51,059 nt of DNA from Anabaena sp. 4-3 (GCF_001597745.1 NZ_LUHJ01000074.1:1-51059); one strand, 5' to 3'. Positions 8,807-17,987 are shown, counted from the first letter of the stretch. A program made the numbers and translations. Notes: a model not told the origin generated them from the sequence alone.

Positions 8807-9652
8807 ATGCCTGATAGTTATACGAAAGCTGCTAATCTCAAAGTTGACATTCAAGGTCAAGGATTTCCGATTCTGGCATTACACGGTCATCCTGGTTGTG
8901 GTCGGAGTCTTTCAGTTTTTACTAATCACTTATCAAAACGTTATCAAACTTTTGCTCCTGATTTACGTGGATACGGCAAAAGTCGCTTTCAGGGGAATTT
9001 TGCCATGCAGGAGCATTTAACCGACTTAGAAGCCCTTTTAGACCGTTTCCAGATAGAAAAATGTTTGCTATTGGGATGGTCGTTAGGTGGTATTCTGGCG
9101 ATGGAGTTGGCGTTGCGTCTACCACAACGGGTGACGGGTTTAATTTTGGTAGCGACAGCTGCTAGACCCCGTGGGAATCATCCTCCAATTACTTGGCAGG
9201 ATAATTTATATACGGGTGTGGCGGGGCTGTTGAATTATATTAAACCTAGCTGGCGTTGGAATATCGAAACTTTTGGCAAGCGATCGCTATTTCGTCATCT
9301 GATCCAACAACACACACCTACAGCCTATAGTTATATTGCCCAAGAAGCAGTACCAGCCTACTTACAAACTTCCCCGGCTGCTACTCGCGCTCTTTACAAT
9401 GCCCTGCGTTTAGGATATAACCGACTCCCAGACCTAGAGCTAATTAATTGTCCTAGTCTGGTGATGGCTGGTGGTCAAGACCGCCATATTACTGCTGAGT
9501 CAAGTTTAGAAACTGCTCAACATCTCAAATATAGTCAGTGGCGATGCTACCCTCACACCGCCCATCTGTTTCCCTGGGAAATACCCCAGCAGGTATTAAG
9601 CGATATTGACCATTGGTTAGCCAAGCACCCCCAGGTAATTGTTAGTCAGTAG
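8807..9652 (+). CDS. Alpha/beta-hydrolase fold enzyme
   Basis: A serine hydrolase of the alpha/beta fold. Oxyanion-hole HGHPGCGRS, DLRGYGKS, nucleophile elbow GWSLGG (Ser), the acid in AGGQDRHI and catalytic His in HTAHLFPWE are in the expected order. The substrate is unknown; it resembles haloperoxidase/esterase-type enzymes. The frame is open from ATG 8705, but the 34 extra residues are not hydrolase-like, so I take the inner ATG at 8807 (MPDSYTKAANLKVDIQG). The gene stands alone and is followed by an STRR array. Confidence 0.85.
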   Translation: MPDSYTKAANLKVDIQGQGFPILALHGHPGCGRSLSVFTNHLSKRYQTFAPDLRGYGKSRFQGNFAMQEHLTDLEALLDRFQIEKCLLLGWSLGGILAMELALRLPQRVTGLILVATAARPRGNHPPITWQDNLYTGVAGLLNYIKPSWRWNIETFGKRSLFRHLIQQHTPTAYSYIAQEAVPAYLQTSPAATRALYNALRLGYNRLPDLELINCPSLVMAGGQDRHITAESSLETAQHLKYSQWRCYPHTAHLFPWEIPQQVLSDIDHWLAKHPQVIVSQ

Positions 9653-9664
9653 TTCACAGTCCCA

Positions 9665-9714
9665 TAACTAATGACTAATGACTAATGACTAATGACTAAT
9701 CACCAATGACTAAT
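9665..9714. repeat. TAATGAC short tandem repeat
   Basis: TAATGAC heptamers (the reverse complement of the GTCATTA/TTAGTCA family) fill the gap between the hydrolase gene and the convergent DUF1816 gene. Confidence 0.9.
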
Positions 9715-9725
9715 TATTGCCTCAC

Positions 9726-10040
9726 TTAAATCTGACCGCTAAAGGCAGGCGTTACTTTGCGGTCAAAAATTTCCCCCAGGTCATCAGCAATGGTCAAATT
9801 ATCTGGCTTGCAACGTTTGACATTGACTACTATTCCTTGCGCTCCTTCCGCTTCTAAATCTTCTACATAGCCTTTGATTTCGATTTTGGCTTCAGTAGAA
9901 CTGAGATATGGCCCAAAGTAGTAGGTACAACGGGGGTTTTGAGTTTCAATCTCTATCCACCAAGCCAAGCCGAATACACTGAGCGTATTAATTCCAGTTT
10001 CCTTCAGGTTATGCCAAATTGTTGTCATGGTTGCCGCCAT
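9726..10040 (-). CDS. DUF1816 domain protein
   Basis: 104 residues. The block FGLAWWIEIETQNPRCTYYFGPYLSSTEAKIEIKGYVEDLEAEGAQGI is the DUF1816 signature, a family almost limited to cyanobacteria and sometimes found near phycobilisome linkers. No function is established. It is a soluble protein with no signal peptide. It is followed by a short tail with no recognisable motif. Single gene. Confidence 0.82.
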   Translation of the reverse strand: MAATMTTIWHNLKETGINTLSVFGLAWWIEIETQNPRCTYYFGPYLSSTEAKIEIKGYVEDLEAEGAQGIVVNVKRCKPDNLTIADDLGEIFDRKVTPAFSGQI

Positions 10041-10122
10041 TTGATCAAAGTGGTACTGAATGTTTGATTAGTTGTGCTGTTTGTTCTCGTTACATTTCTT
10101 TATACTCTTTTACTCGTGATTT

Positions 10123-11085
10123 TCAAAGAGGTTTTTGTAACTTATCTAGGTATAAAGTGTTTAAAGCACGTTGCCGGAAAATCTCATAGAGTGCCATACC
10201 AGCTGCAACTGAGGCATTCAGGCTAGGGGTTTTACCTAGGAGTGGAATTGAAACCAACACATCACAGGAACGCTGTGTCAACATACTCAGACCTTCGCCT
10301 TCTGAACCGATGACCAAGGCAATTGGCCCACGGAAGCTAACGGTGTGTAAGGGTTCGCTGCCATCTGCCGCCGTGCCGTAAATCCAAAAGCCGGCTTGTT
10401 TCAAGTCTTCTAAGGAACGGCTGAGGTTGACTACTCTGGCTACGGGGAAGTTTTCTAATGCACCTGCGGCTACTTTGACAACGGTGGAAGTAATGCCTGA
10501 TGCCCGTCTTTGGGGAATGACTAAGCCTTGCGCGCCGATGGCTTCGGCTGTGCGAATGATTGCCCCTAAATTATGCGGGTCAGTGATCCCATCAGCTACG
10601 ACAATTACGGGATCGGTGAGTGACTTAGCTTGCTCAATTAAGTCATGTAACTCTATGTAGCTGTAGGGCGCAATTTGGGCGGCGATGCCTTGGTGATTGG
10701 CTTGGTCTGTGATTTGGTCTAGACGCTTCGGTTCTACTTCGTCTATGACTGTGCCGTTTTCTTTCGCCCGTAGCACTAAGTTGTGAAACCTGGGATCGTA
10801 GCGCAGACGGGGGGTAATCCAGATCCGATTCAGATTGCGCTGATTTTCTAAGGCTGTCAAGACTGGATGACGACCATAGATAATGTCGCTATCTTCTGCG
10901 GGTGTTGGTGATGGAGACGCAACCGCAAATTGACGGCGTGGACGTGGGGGATGAGAGACAGAGTTACTTTCGCCATGTTTGGCATGACGAACCGGATTAG
11001 GCAATACTCGCTTGCCTTTGATTTTTAGGGCTGGACGGGGTTTTGGTTGGCCAGCAGTTTTGATTTTTTTAGCTTTATTAGTCAT
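10123..11085 (-). CDS. rlmB: 23S rRNA (guanosine-2'-O-)-methyltransferase RlmB (SpoU/TrmH family)
   Basis: SPOUT-fold methyltransferase that uses SAM to 2'-O-methylate a guanosine of 23S rRNA (G2251 in E. coli). A basic, proline-rich N-terminal extension (1-65) precedes the substrate-binding domain ([23 protein letters not shown]). Motif 1 ([23 protein letters not shown]), motif 2 ([11 protein letters not shown]) and motif 3 ([22 protein letters not shown]) of the SpoU family follow. The basic extension is longer than in enterobacteria, as often in cyanobacteria. It lies downstream of the Mini-RNase III gene with about 100 bp between, a pairing that is common and suggests joint rRNA maturation. 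Confidence 0.92.
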   Translation of the reverse strand: MTNKAKKIKTAGQPKPRPALKIKGKRVLPNPVRHAKHGESNSVSHPPRPRRQFAVASPSPTPAEDSDIIYGRHPVLTALENQRNLNRIWITPRLRYDPRFHNLVLRAKENGTVIDEVEPKRLDQITDQANHQGIAAQIAPYSYIELHDLIEQAKSLTDPVIVVADGITDPHNLGAIIRTAEAIGAQGLVIPQRRASGITSTVVKVAAGALENFPVARVVNLSRSLEDLKQAGFWIYGTAADGSEPLHTVSFRGPIALVIGSEGEGLSMLTQRSCDVLVSIPLLGKTPSLNASVAAGMALYEIFRQRALNTLYLDKLQKPL

Positions 11086-11187
11086 AAAAGAAAGTTTTGG
11101 GGATATCGCATGGGTAAACAGCCCAATTTCTGAACTTACTGAACCTCAACGTCTTGATTTTCCGATCATGGAGATAAAAGCTTTTAA

Positions 11188-11667
11188 TTATTTCTCTAGA
11201 TGGATTTTTTGCAACAATTCGGTTAAGCGTGGGAAATCGGTGAGATACAGGTAGCCGATTAAAGTTTCTAAACTTGTCGCCTGTTGATATATTTCGGGGT
11301 TAACCCGCTTCGGTCGTCCTGTGGCGGCGTTACGGCCACGACGGACAATTTCTAATTCGTGTGAGAGCAAGTAAGGAGTTAGCGATCGCAAATGTAGCGC
11401 CTGGGTTTCTGCTCTTACCTGTGCCACTACCAATCTATGATAAGCTTCTGGCTTCTGTGGTGGTAGCAGGTAATACATTCTAACATACAACTCATAAATT
11501 GCATCGCCTACATAAGCTAAAGCCGCAGGGGAAAGTTGCTGTATATGCGCCGGAGAAATTGCTTGTCTAAGTTGTGCTGTATTAGCCAAGAGTGATTGAT
11601 GCCAAGACAGACCTATCAGGGGATCTTCATCTTGTTTTTCTAATAACTCTTCCTCCTGTGAATTCAC
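11188..11667 (-). CDS. mrnC: Mini-ribonuclease III (MrnC)
   Basis: RNase III catalytic domain without a dsRNA-binding domain, 159 residues. In Bacillus this enzyme trims 23S rRNA precursors. The core LSPAALAYVGDAIYELYVRMYYLL carries the catalytic Asp region, and TSLETLIGYLYLTD the second acidic motif. The first codon is GTG at 11667, directly preceded in frame by a stop two codons earlier. A strong AGGAGG lies just inside the frame after the GTG, so the true start is slightly uncertain. It precedes rlmB on the same strand, consistent with a shared rRNA-processing transcript. Confidence 0.9.
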   Translation of the reverse strand: MNSQEEELLEKQDEDPLIGLSWHQSLLANTAQLRQAISPAHIQQLSPAALAYVGDAIYELYVRMYYLLPPQKPEAYHRLVVAQVRAETQALHLRSLTPYLLSHELEIVRRGRNAATGRPKRVNPEIYQQATSLETLIGYLYLTDFPRLTELLQKIHLEK

Positions 11668-11995
11668 CTGTTAAATATTCCTTAATGTGCTACATTTGGG
11701 AGGCATCTTTAAAAGTGACATTGATTTTTTTGAACTATGCTGTGTTTTTATACCCAGCATAATTAACACTATCAGAATTATTTCCTAAATTTTATCTTTT
11801 TGATTGTCAGTGAGTCTGAAAAAATTCTTTATTTATTTAAAATACTCTGTCCACAAAGTATAGTTTTACCATATTTCCAGATTTATTGGTGGCTTTCACC
11901 TCTCCCCAGGGAGAGGTTTTTGCCAGCCTTGGTGTCAAGTTAAGCTATGCCGAGCCAAAATTCAGATAGCTTAATGGTTCAATTTGGTCAAGCTC
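11668..11995. other. Intergenic region, 328 bp
   Basis: AT-rich DNA upstream of mrnC and downstream of the STAS gene. It holds a palindrome at 11898-11917 (ACCTCTCCC / GGGAGAGGT) followed by TTTTT on the plus strand, which may serve as terminator for the minus-strand STAS gene or be a dispersed repeat. No credible frame was found. Confidence 0.6.
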
Positions 11996-12364
11996 TCAAG
12001 ATGACTTGATGTTTTCTAGAGCTGCGTCAACAGAGGTTTGCAGTGAGAGAAACTTCTCTAAGCGCACAAGCTTGACTGTTTGAGTTACACGGGCGTTGGT
12101 GACGATTTGCAAGGTTCCGTTGGCAGTTTGAGCTTGCTTGGCTAGCTGCACCAAAGCTCCCAAACCAGAGCTATCAACAAAGTCAATTTGTGAAAGATCC
12201 AAAATAATATGCTTTGGGCCTTCTTCAATTTTTGTGCTGAGAACCTTGCGGAATGTCGGTTCAGAAAAGGCATCTAACAAACCTGTGAGGCGGAATAGCT
12301 GACAATTATCCCGTGCTTCACGAGTACCTCTCAGGCTGACGGTTAGATTCAGTGGTTCAGCAAT
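11996..12364 (-). CDS. STAS-domain anti-sigma factor antagonist, apparent ATT start
   Basis: SpoIIAA/RsbV-like STAS protein: NCQLFRLTGLLDAFSEPTFRKVL (first strands), IILDLSQIDFVDSSGLGALVQLA with the phosphorylatable Ser in DSSGLG, then LQIVTNARVTQTVKLVRLEKF. It would bind an anti-sigma/kinase partner in a phosphorylation-dependent switch. The first standard start in frame is TTG 12280, but that would remove the first two strands of the fold. The frame is open back to a TGA at 12395, with no ATG, GTG or TTG in between. A strong GAGGAGGG sits five bases before an ATT at 12362-12364, which I take as the initiation codon (122 aa). No partner kinase lies nearby. Confidence 0.8.
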   Translation of the reverse strand: MAEPLNLTVSLRGTREARDNCQLFRLTGLLDAFSEPTFRKVLSTKIEEGPKHIILDLSQIDFVDSSGLGALVQLAKQAQTANGTLQIVTNARVTQTVKLVRLEKFLSLQTSVDAALENIKSS

Positions 12365-12369
12365 AATTC

Positions 12370-12375
12370 CCTCCT
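12370..12375 (-). promoter_or_regulatory. Strong Shine-Dalgarno (AGGAGG) deciding an ATT start
   Basis: The perfect AGGAGG lies five bases before the ATT at 12364 and two before another ATT at 12367. In the +1 frame the only nearby TTG (inside TATTGC) meets a stop after three codons. This ribosome site therefore supports the non-standard start of the STAS gene. Confidence 0.65.
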
Positions 12376-12444
12376 CGTGGTAAACAGTAAACGCTCAAGT
12401 ATAGATGGTTTTTAGGTCTGTTGTCTACAGCCTGTTGGGGTAGT

Positions 12445-12489
12445 GGGGATTGGGGATTGGGGATTGGGGATTGGGGATTGGGGATTGGG
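12445..12489. repeat. GGGGATT heptamer array
   Basis: Six near-perfect GGGGATT units lie between the STAS gene and carA. They are followed at about 12538-12600 by a second array of CCCTAGTCAAGAGT units. Confidence 0.9.
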
Positions 12490-12608
12490 TAAAGAAAATC
12501 TTTGTCCCTTTCACCTTTGATCGTTTAGGCTTTCCTCATCCCTAGTCAAGAGTCCCTAGTCCCTAGTCAAGAGTCCCCAGTCAAGAGTCCCTGATCCCTT
12601 ATCCTTTT

Positions 12609-13778
12609 TTAACTCACTTCGGCGATATTTGCTTGACGAGCGGTGCGCATGGCTTGGACGAACTGCTCAAACAAGTAATCAGCGTCGTGAGGGCCGGGAC
12701 TGGCTTCTGGGTGGTACTGCACTGAGAATATGGGTAGGGATTTGTGCCTTAACCCAGCGACGGTGCGATCGTTTAAGTTGAGGTGGCTAATTTCCACAAC
12801 TGTATCCGGTAAGGAATCGGGATTGATCGCGAAGCTGTGGTTTTGGCTGGTAATCTCTACCTTTTGTTGTAAACCCGCCGGCTGATTTAAACCACGATGG
12901 CCAAATTTCAGCTTAAAGGTTTCTGCTCCCAGGGCGTGACCCAGAATTTGGTGACCCATACAAATGCCAAAGATCGGTTTTTGGCTTTGTAGTAGGGCTT
13001 GAGCCGTAGCAATACCTTCAGTCACTGCGGCTGGGTCGCCAGGCCCGTTGGAAAGGAAGATACCATCTGGATTGTATTTGAGAATTTCTGCTGGTGGTGT
13101 ATCGGCAGGTACAACAATTACTCGACAACCATAACTAGCCAAGCGGCGTAAAATATTGCGTTTTACACCAAAGTCTAAGGCGACGACAGTTAAGGTTTCC
13201 TGATGATTATTTGCCGTAGCTTCCAAGTTGAATTCCCAAGTGGGGATGGTAGGCTCTGACCATTCGTAAACTTCGGGGGTGGTGACTTCCCGGACTAAAT
13301 TCAAGCCTGCCATGCTGGGAGCTGCTAGTACCTGCTCTAACAACTCTGCTTCATCTAAGATTTCTGTAGAGATACCCCCGTTCATCGCTCCATACATCCG
13401 AATTTTCCGGGTGAGGGCGCGGGTATCTATGCCGTAAATCCCTGGTATTTGGTGTTGTTGCAGGTAGTCTGGTAAGGATTGTACTGCTCGCCAGTTACTC
13501 GGTTGATGACAAATATTGCGGGCGATCGCACCTTTTACTTGTGGTTTGGTCGATTCTTCGTCTTCTGGATTCACGCCGGTGTTCCCCAATTCCGGATAGG
13601 TGAACACGACTATTTGACCGCAATAACTAGGGTCGGTCAAAACTTCTTGATATCCAGTCATCCCAGTGTTAAAAACTACTTCGCCAATGGTGGTTCCCGT
13701 CGCACCGAAAGACCAACCACGGTAAGCAGTTCCATCTGCTAAGACAAGTAGAGCAGGTATTGCGTCAGACAGGGGCAT
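12609..13778 (-). CDS. carA: Carbamoyl-phosphate synthase small subunit
   Basis: Glutamine amidotransferase subunit that delivers ammonia to CarB for carbamoyl phosphate, the precursor of arginine, pyrimidines and, in cyanobacteria, cyanophycin. CPSase small N-domain: [45 protein letters not shown]. Class I GATase domain with the nucleophile Cys in [14 protein letters not shown] and the His-Glu pair in [13 protein letters not shown]. 389 residues is full length. The start at ATG 13778 agrees with the family. carB is not adjacent, which is usual in cyanobacteria. Confidence 0.96.
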   Translation of the reverse strand: MPLSDAIPALLVLADGTAYRGWSFGATGTTIGEVVFNTGMTGYQEVLTDPSYCGQIVVFTYPELGNTGVNPEDEESTKPQVKGAIARNICHQPSNWRAVQSLPDYLQQHQIPGIYGIDTRALTRKIRMYGAMNGGISTEILDEAELLEQVLAAPSMAGLNLVREVTTPEVYEWSEPTIPTWEFNLEATANNHQETLTVVALDFGVKRNILRRLASYGCRVIVVPADTPPAEILKYNPDGIFLSNGPGDPAAVTEGIATAQALLQSQKPIFGICMGHQILGHALGAETFKLKFGHRGLNQPAGLQQKVEITSQNHSFAINPDSLPDTVVEISHLNLNDRTVAGLRHKSLPIFSVQYHPEASPGPHDADYLFEQFVQAMRTARQANIAEVS

Positions 13779-14096
13779 AGGCGATGCAATAAAAAGGTTT
13801 AAGGTTTAGGATTGGGGATTGGGGTTTGGGTACTGGGGATTGGGTATGAGCAAAAATTTTGGCTTTTGGATTTGCATTTCTATATTAAACTTCAATCCAA
13901 AATCTCAAATCTAAAAATTCCTAGTCTCTAACCCCAATTCTCTTGTACCTTGTTATCAATGAGCAGTCTTTATTCCCCAAGTTAGTCAATACTGCGAGTG
14001 TTAATTATCCCATGAGTTCGCCAGCTTACGGCTTGGGCAGGTAATTAATTAAAAATTAAAATTGAGTCAGAGGATTTTAATCTATAAGGGGAAACG
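13779..14096. other. Divergent intergenic region, 318 bp, with GGGGATT repeats
   Basis: Region between carA (minus) and the protease gene (plus). It holds a degenerate GGGGATTGGG array (13807-13847), AT-rich sequence with TCCAAAATCTCAAATCT runs, and an AAGGGG Shine-Dalgarno at its right end before the GTG at 14097. No operator could be recognised with confidence. Confidence 0.6.
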
Positions 14097-15230
14097 GTGG
14101 CAGGAGTGGTGATACAGTCCCAGGGACAGTTTAAATCAAAATTAATTATGCTTCAGCCCTTTTTTTCTCGTGCAACCCTAATTTTTCTTTCTGGTACTAT
14201 TGCGATTGTAAATGTAGGATGTACTTCCGGTAAACCAAAGACAGCTATTTTGCGTAATCAAGAGTCTGTGGTGACTGATGATGTAGCCGCAGTGAATTTT
14301 CCGGTTGAACCTACAAAACCACCAGAAATCCCAGTTTTAACAAACCAGTCATCGCCAATAGAACCCAGTGCGTTTGAACAGGGACTAGATAAAGCCGCAG
14401 GTGCCACAAGTATTAGTCAATCGGCTCAATCGCCAGATGATTGGTATTTGGTGGCGAGTCAGTATCAGGATGCGATCGCGCTGATGCAAAAAGTAGAACG
14501 GCAAAGTCCAGAGTTTGCGATCGCTCAAACCAAAATTTCGCAATACAATCGGCAGATGAAGTCCGCTATCCAGCAAGCTAATGCTGCGGCGCGTCCATTA
14601 CCTCCATCGGTAGCTGTACCATCTCCACCGGAAAGACTGGCGGTGGTGCGTCCCTCCTCTCCTCCCCCAGTAACGTCAACGTCTAACTCTAGTATTACTA
14701 TTCCTGTCCCCCCACCCGGCACTACAGAATTACCCCCACAAACCAACTCTTTTCCTTTATCCGCCGCTATCACTCCTGAAAAAGTCTATATCGCCCCGAT
14801 TAGACGAAGAGTTGGCGGTACGCCTGTAGTTTCTGTGACTTTTAATGGTCAACAGCAATTTGACATGATTGTGGATACGGGAGCGAGTGGAACTGTAATT
14901 ACTCAAACAATGGCGAGTGCTTTAGGAGTTGTGCCAGTGGGCAAGGCTAAAGCTAACACGGCTAGTTCTAAGGCTGTCGAATTTGCGATTGGGTATGTGG
15001 ATTCTATGAGTTTAGCAGGGGTGAGAGTGAATCGTGTACCTGTGGCGATCGCTGGGGCAGAACTGGAAACAGGGCTACTGGGACATGATTTTTTTGGTAA
15101 TTATGATGTCACCATTAGACGCAATGTGGTAGAGTTCCGCCCCCAATCCCACGCCGAGGCTAACTCTGAAGGAATTCCACTAACTGTTCCAACTTTGTCC
15201 AGGCAGTACCAGTCTGTAGGATATCCTTAG
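14097..15230 (+). CDS. Retropepsin-like aspartic protease, exported/lipoprotein-like
   Basis: The N-terminal hydrophobic helix ([17 protein letters not shown]) ends in a Cys and may be a lipoprotein signal, although the -3 residue is unusual. Then comes a region with one TPR-like helix pair ([37 protein letters not shown]), a proline-rich linker, and a clan AA single-lobe protease domain: [25 protein letters not shown] with the DTGAS catalytic motif, and [15 protein letters not shown]. As in retropepsins it would act as a dimer. GTG 14097 has an AAGGGG five bases upstream; ATG 14148 is the alternative. Its 3' end overlaps trpD on the other strand by 71 bp. The substrate is unknown. Confidence 0.82.
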   Translation: MAGVVIQSQGQFKSKLIMLQPFFSRATLIFLSGTIAIVNVGCTSGKPKTAILRNQESVVTDDVAAVNFPVEPTKPPEIPVLTNQSSPIEPSAFEQGLDKAAGATSISQSAQSPDDWYLVASQYQDAIALMQKVERQSPEFAIAQTKISQYNRQMKSAIQQANAAARPLPPSVAVPSPPERLAVVRPSSPPPVTSTSNSSITIPVPPPGTTELPPQTNSFPLSAAITPEKVYIAPIRRRVGGTPVVSVTFNGQQQFDMIVDTGASGTVITQTMASALGVVPVGKAKANTASSKAVEFAIGYVDSMSLAGVRVNRVPVAIAGAELETGLLGHDFFGNYDVTIRRNVVEFRPQSHAEANSEGIPLTVPTLSRQYQSVGYP

Positions 15231-16233
15231 CTACTTTCACACCTTGGGCATGATCTAACAATGGAATCACACCCGCTACCTGTAGGGCTAAGGAAGCATT
15301 TAAGGCTACAGCATCTTGTTGTGCTTGCGTACCTTTACCTTGTAACACCGCTTTTAAAATCACCGCATTTTCTTGGACATCCCCACCTTTGAGGGCTGTA
15401 ATGGGTGCAGGTGTGACACCCACTTCCTGGGGATTGACTGTAGCTAACTTGACCTCACCGCCAGATAACACTGCCAAGTCTGTTATATCACCCAACCCTG
15501 CTTCGTCAAGTTTTTCTCGTCCGTGGAGAACTATCGCCTTTTCCTTACCTAAATTATCTAAAGCTTGAGCCACAGTTTCTAGAAGTTTCGGTGTAAATAA
15601 GCCTACCACCTGCCCAGTCGGACGCAGGGGATTTACTAAGGGGCCAAGTAAATTAAACACCGTGCGAATTCTTAAACTCCGGCGTAATTGTGCCACAGCT
15701 TTCAGCGCAGGATGCCAACCAGGAGCAAATAAGAATGTGATCCCGACTTCATGCAGTGCAGCTTGGACTTTTTCACTAGCCGCACCCAAATTTACACCTA
15801 ACGCTTCTAAAACATCAGCACTACCCGTTAAACTCGATGCGGAACGATTACCATGTTTGGCGACAGGTACACCATAAGCAGCCACCACAAACGCCACGGC
15901 TGTAGAAATGTTGAAAGTTGAAGAACCATCCCCACCTGTGCCACAGGTATCGATGATAGTGCTAAGTTTGGGTGCAGTTGTCCCAGTCCCCGATTTTGAT
16001 TGAGATTGGAGAACTTCAGCCATCCCGGTTAACTCGTCGGCGGAAATGCCTTTAAAGTTGAGTGCTGTTAAGATTGCGCCGGATAACTCCGGGGGGACAG
16101 CTTCACTCAGCCAACCTTGCATTAATTCCGCAGCTTGGGCGCGACTGAGAGATTCACCATCGATTAACTGTTGTAGGAGTAAAGACCAACTAATTGAGGA
16201 TTCTGGGGAGGTGTTAGCAGGAGCAGTGGTCAT
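15160..16233 (-). CDS. trpD: Anthranilate phosphoribosyltransferase
   Basis: Tryptophan biosynthesis step 2: transfers phosphoribosyl from PRPP to anthranilate. PRPP-binding [35 protein letters not shown] and the conserved [19 protein letters not shown] are all present; 357 residues is full length. No other trp genes are adjacent, as usual in cyanobacteria. The last 23 codons lie within the overlap with the convergent protease gene. The start at ATG 16233 fits the family, which has a short variable N-terminus before [20 protein letters not shown]. Confidence 0.96.
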   Translation of the reverse strand: MTTAPANTSPESSISWSLLLQQLIDGESLSRAQAAELMQGWLSEAVPPELSGAILTALNFKGISADELTGMAEVLQSQSKSGTGTTAPKLSTIIDTCGTGGDGSSTFNISTAVAFVVAAYGVPVAKHGNRSASSLTGSADVLEALGVNLGAASEKVQAALHEVGITFLFAPGWHPALKAVAQLRRSLRIRTVFNLLGPLVNPLRPTGQVVGLFTPKLLETVAQALDNLGKEKAIVLHGREKLDEAGLGDITDLAVLSGGEVKLATVNPQEVGVTPAPITALKGGDVQENAVILKAVLQGKGTQAQQDAVALNASLALQVAGVIPLLDHAQGVKVAKDILQTGTAWTKLEQLVEFLQS

Positions 16234-16297
16234 ATTAAATTGATAATGTTAGGGATAATTACATGAACATCATTAAATATAAAATGATTATGGGATA

Positions 16298-16347
16298 GAT
16301 CCCCGACTTCTTAAAGAAGTCGGGGATTTGAGTATTAATTTTTTTTA
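16298..16347 (-). terminator. Dispersed palindrome with T-tract, copy 1
   Basis: A 14-bp stem (ATCCCCGACTTCTT / AAGAAGTCGGGGAT) with a tiny loop, followed on the plus strand by TGAGTATTAA and a run of eight T. The same composite recurs after rpsU (27810-27857). Here it lies at the 3' end of the minus-strand methylase gene, and its T-tract on the plus strand supplies the lysine codons and stop of that gene (QYKKN-stop). Confidence 0.75.
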
Positions 16348-17159
16348 TATTGAATTTCATAGTTATTAATGAATAATTCTTTACCCTTATTTGCCCGTCC
16401 TTGCTTATAGTTATTCATCCCATATTGTAATTCCCAGGCGTAGATATTCGCCCATTTAAAGTTTTCTCTAATTATTGGTGAATCATCGTAAGTAATTAAC
16501 CATTGATGAGGGCATTTTTGTAAAACGTCCGTAAATCTCTGATGGTCAAAAGATGTATGTAAATTGCCGTCTTTACCATATAATTTAGATTTAGTAGCAC
16601 TAACATAAGGCGGGTCTAAAAATAAAAACACATTTTCACCTGCTGCGGTCACTAATTCGCTATAATCCAAGTTAGTGATTTGAATATCTGGAGTTAAAAT
16701 ATTTGCTAACTTTTCCAAACGTTCTATAGAAGAATAAGTAAAACGTTTATGAAAAGCTTCTTGAGAAAATCCCCCTGATTCTACAGTACCGCTAAAAGTA
16801 ATTCTGTTGAGGACAAAAAAGCGTACTGCTCTTTCTAAATCAGACAGTTGATTAACATCTACACTGGTTAATTCTGTAAATAAGATTTTACCATCTGTAT
16901 ATTTATCTTTAATATGACGGACTTCAGCAACTAGCCGAGATATATCAGACTGGGCGATTTTCCAAAACAGAAATAACTCTTGATTTAAATCATTAATCCA
17001 AAACTTCAGATGCGGGAATTTTTGCTTTAAGTAAATAAAGACTGAACCACCACCGATAAATGGTTCACGAAATTCAGTAAAATTTTCTGGTAGATGTTCA
17101 ACTATTTGATTAATTGCTTTTGACTTACCGCCAGGATATCTAAGAGGGCTTTTGAGCAT
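16335..17159 (-). CDS. Dam-like DNA N6-adenine methyltransferase (D12 class)
   Basis: D12-class adenine methylase: LKSPLRYPGGKSKAI (N-terminal motif), SAM-binding FREPFIGGGSVF, catalytic FLDPPYVSATKS, FVLNRITFSG. 274 residues. Family members such as Dam methylate GATC. HIP1 sites (GCGATCGC) contain GATC, and orphan Dam-type methylases (DmtA) are known in Anabaena; specificity here is inferred, not shown. No restriction enzyme gene is adjacent, so it looks solitary. I chose ATG 17159; a TTG six codons upstream (17177) is less likely. The final codons fall in a dispersed terminator-like repeat. Confidence 0.88.
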   Translation of the reverse strand: MLKSPLRYPGGKSKAINQIVEHLPENFTEFREPFIGGGSVFIYLKQKFPHLKFWINDLNQELFLFWKIAQSDISRLVAEVRHIKDKYTDGKILFTELTSVDVNQLSDLERAVRFFVLNRITFSGTVESGGFSQEAFHKRFTYSSIERLEKLANILTPDIQITNLDYSELVTAAGENVFLFLDPPYVSATKSKLYGKDGNLHTSFDHQRFTDVLQKCPHQWLITYDDSPIIRENFKWANIYAWELQYGMNNYKQGRANKGKELFINNYEIQYKKN

Positions 17160-17223
17160 CAGTTTACAAATATTCAAATAATTCTATAATGTATATTATT
17201 TTATCGGTGGTTAAAGAGTTGTT

Positions 17224-17949
17224 ATGTCTCGTTCTGCTCCCTACCAACCTTTGTGGTTACGTATTCTGCATGGCGTAAGTGGAATTTTAGCGATCGCCGC
17301 CATCATTACCGGATTTTTAGTTTACAATACCTTCGATGGGAGATTTGGCAAAATAGTCTTACCCAGAGTTAATGATATTCAGGGTATTCACGGTACTTTT
17401 GCATTATTCTTTCTGCTAATATTACCAGCTTTCGCTTTTTATAGTTTTCATGCTGGGCAAAAACGTCTTCTGCAAGCACAAACTTTACAAAACTTAACTC
17501 AACTAGGTAAACCAATATGGTGGGTTAGCTTGCAGAGAATTGCTAATACATTGATGCTGTTAGCCTCGGTGTTAGCCGTCATTTCTGGCAGAATGATGAA
17601 AGAAGAATGGCTACCCCTCGGAGAGTTAAATCATATCTGGTACTACCTGCATTTGACAGCTTGGGTGGTGATGATTTGTTGTTTAGCAATTCACCTATTA
17701 ATGTCTGCTAAAGTGGGTGGTGCGCCTTTATTAATCTCGATGTTTTTGTTAAAGTTACGCCCTGATGATAGCCCTAGTCATTGGTTAAATCGGTTAGGTA
17801 ATTGGTGGAGTAATTTAACTGGTAATTTGGGAACAGAAATTCATAATTGGCAGCAAAATTATATACTTTTAAAAACTCTGGAAATAATAGTGGTGCTGGG
17901 AATTATTGCGGCGTTTATTTTACCTGTATTTTCTGCGGGTGCATCTTAA
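17224..17949 (+). CDS. Cytochrome b561-like membrane protein
   Basis: Four transmembrane helices (about 10-30, 52-72, 100-120, 140-160) with histidines in helices at LRILHGVSG, GIHGTFALFF and LHLTAWVVMICCLAIHLL, the pattern of di-heme b-type cytochromes of the b561/Ni-hydrogenase group. It probably moves electrons to or from the quinone pool in the inner or thylakoid membrane. The C-terminus adds a fifth hydrophobic stretch (LEIIVVLGIIAAFILPVF). Divergent from the methylase gene, with only 64 bp between starts. Its stop is eight bases before a relic of the SDR 3' end (17955-17987). Confidence 0.78.
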   Translation: MSRSAPYQPLWLRILHGVSGILAIAAIITGFLVYNTFDGRFGKIVLPRVNDIQGIHGTFALFFLLILPAFAFYSFHAGQKRLLQAQTLQNLTQLGKPIWWVSLQRIANTLMLLASVLAVISGRMMKEEWLPLGELNHIWYYLHLTAWVVMICCLAIHLLMSAKVGGAPLLISMFLLKLRPDDSPSHWLNRLGNWWSNLTGNLGTEIHNWQQNYILLKTLEIIVVLGIIAAFILPVFSAGAS

Positions 17950-17954
17950 CTATC

Positions 17955-17987
17955 AAACTACCAAGGTAATTTACTTCCATCCCATGA
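17955..17987. repeat. 33-bp direct repeat, left copy (relic of SDR 3' end)
   Basis: Identical over 33 bp to 20416-20448. On the minus strand it reads SWDGSKLPW-stop, the last residues of the SDR gene at 20419-21189, but no SDR body follows it here. Weaker similarity continues on both sides (AACTAT before, and TTTTTATC vs TTTTTCTC beyond). It looks like one end of a target duplication around the HEPN/DUF262 cassette. Confidence 0.85.

Noticed and set aside
11188-11254. 80-aa plus-strand frame at 11012-11254
   Set aside because: It crosses the rlmB start and the mrnC end and lacks a ribosome site.
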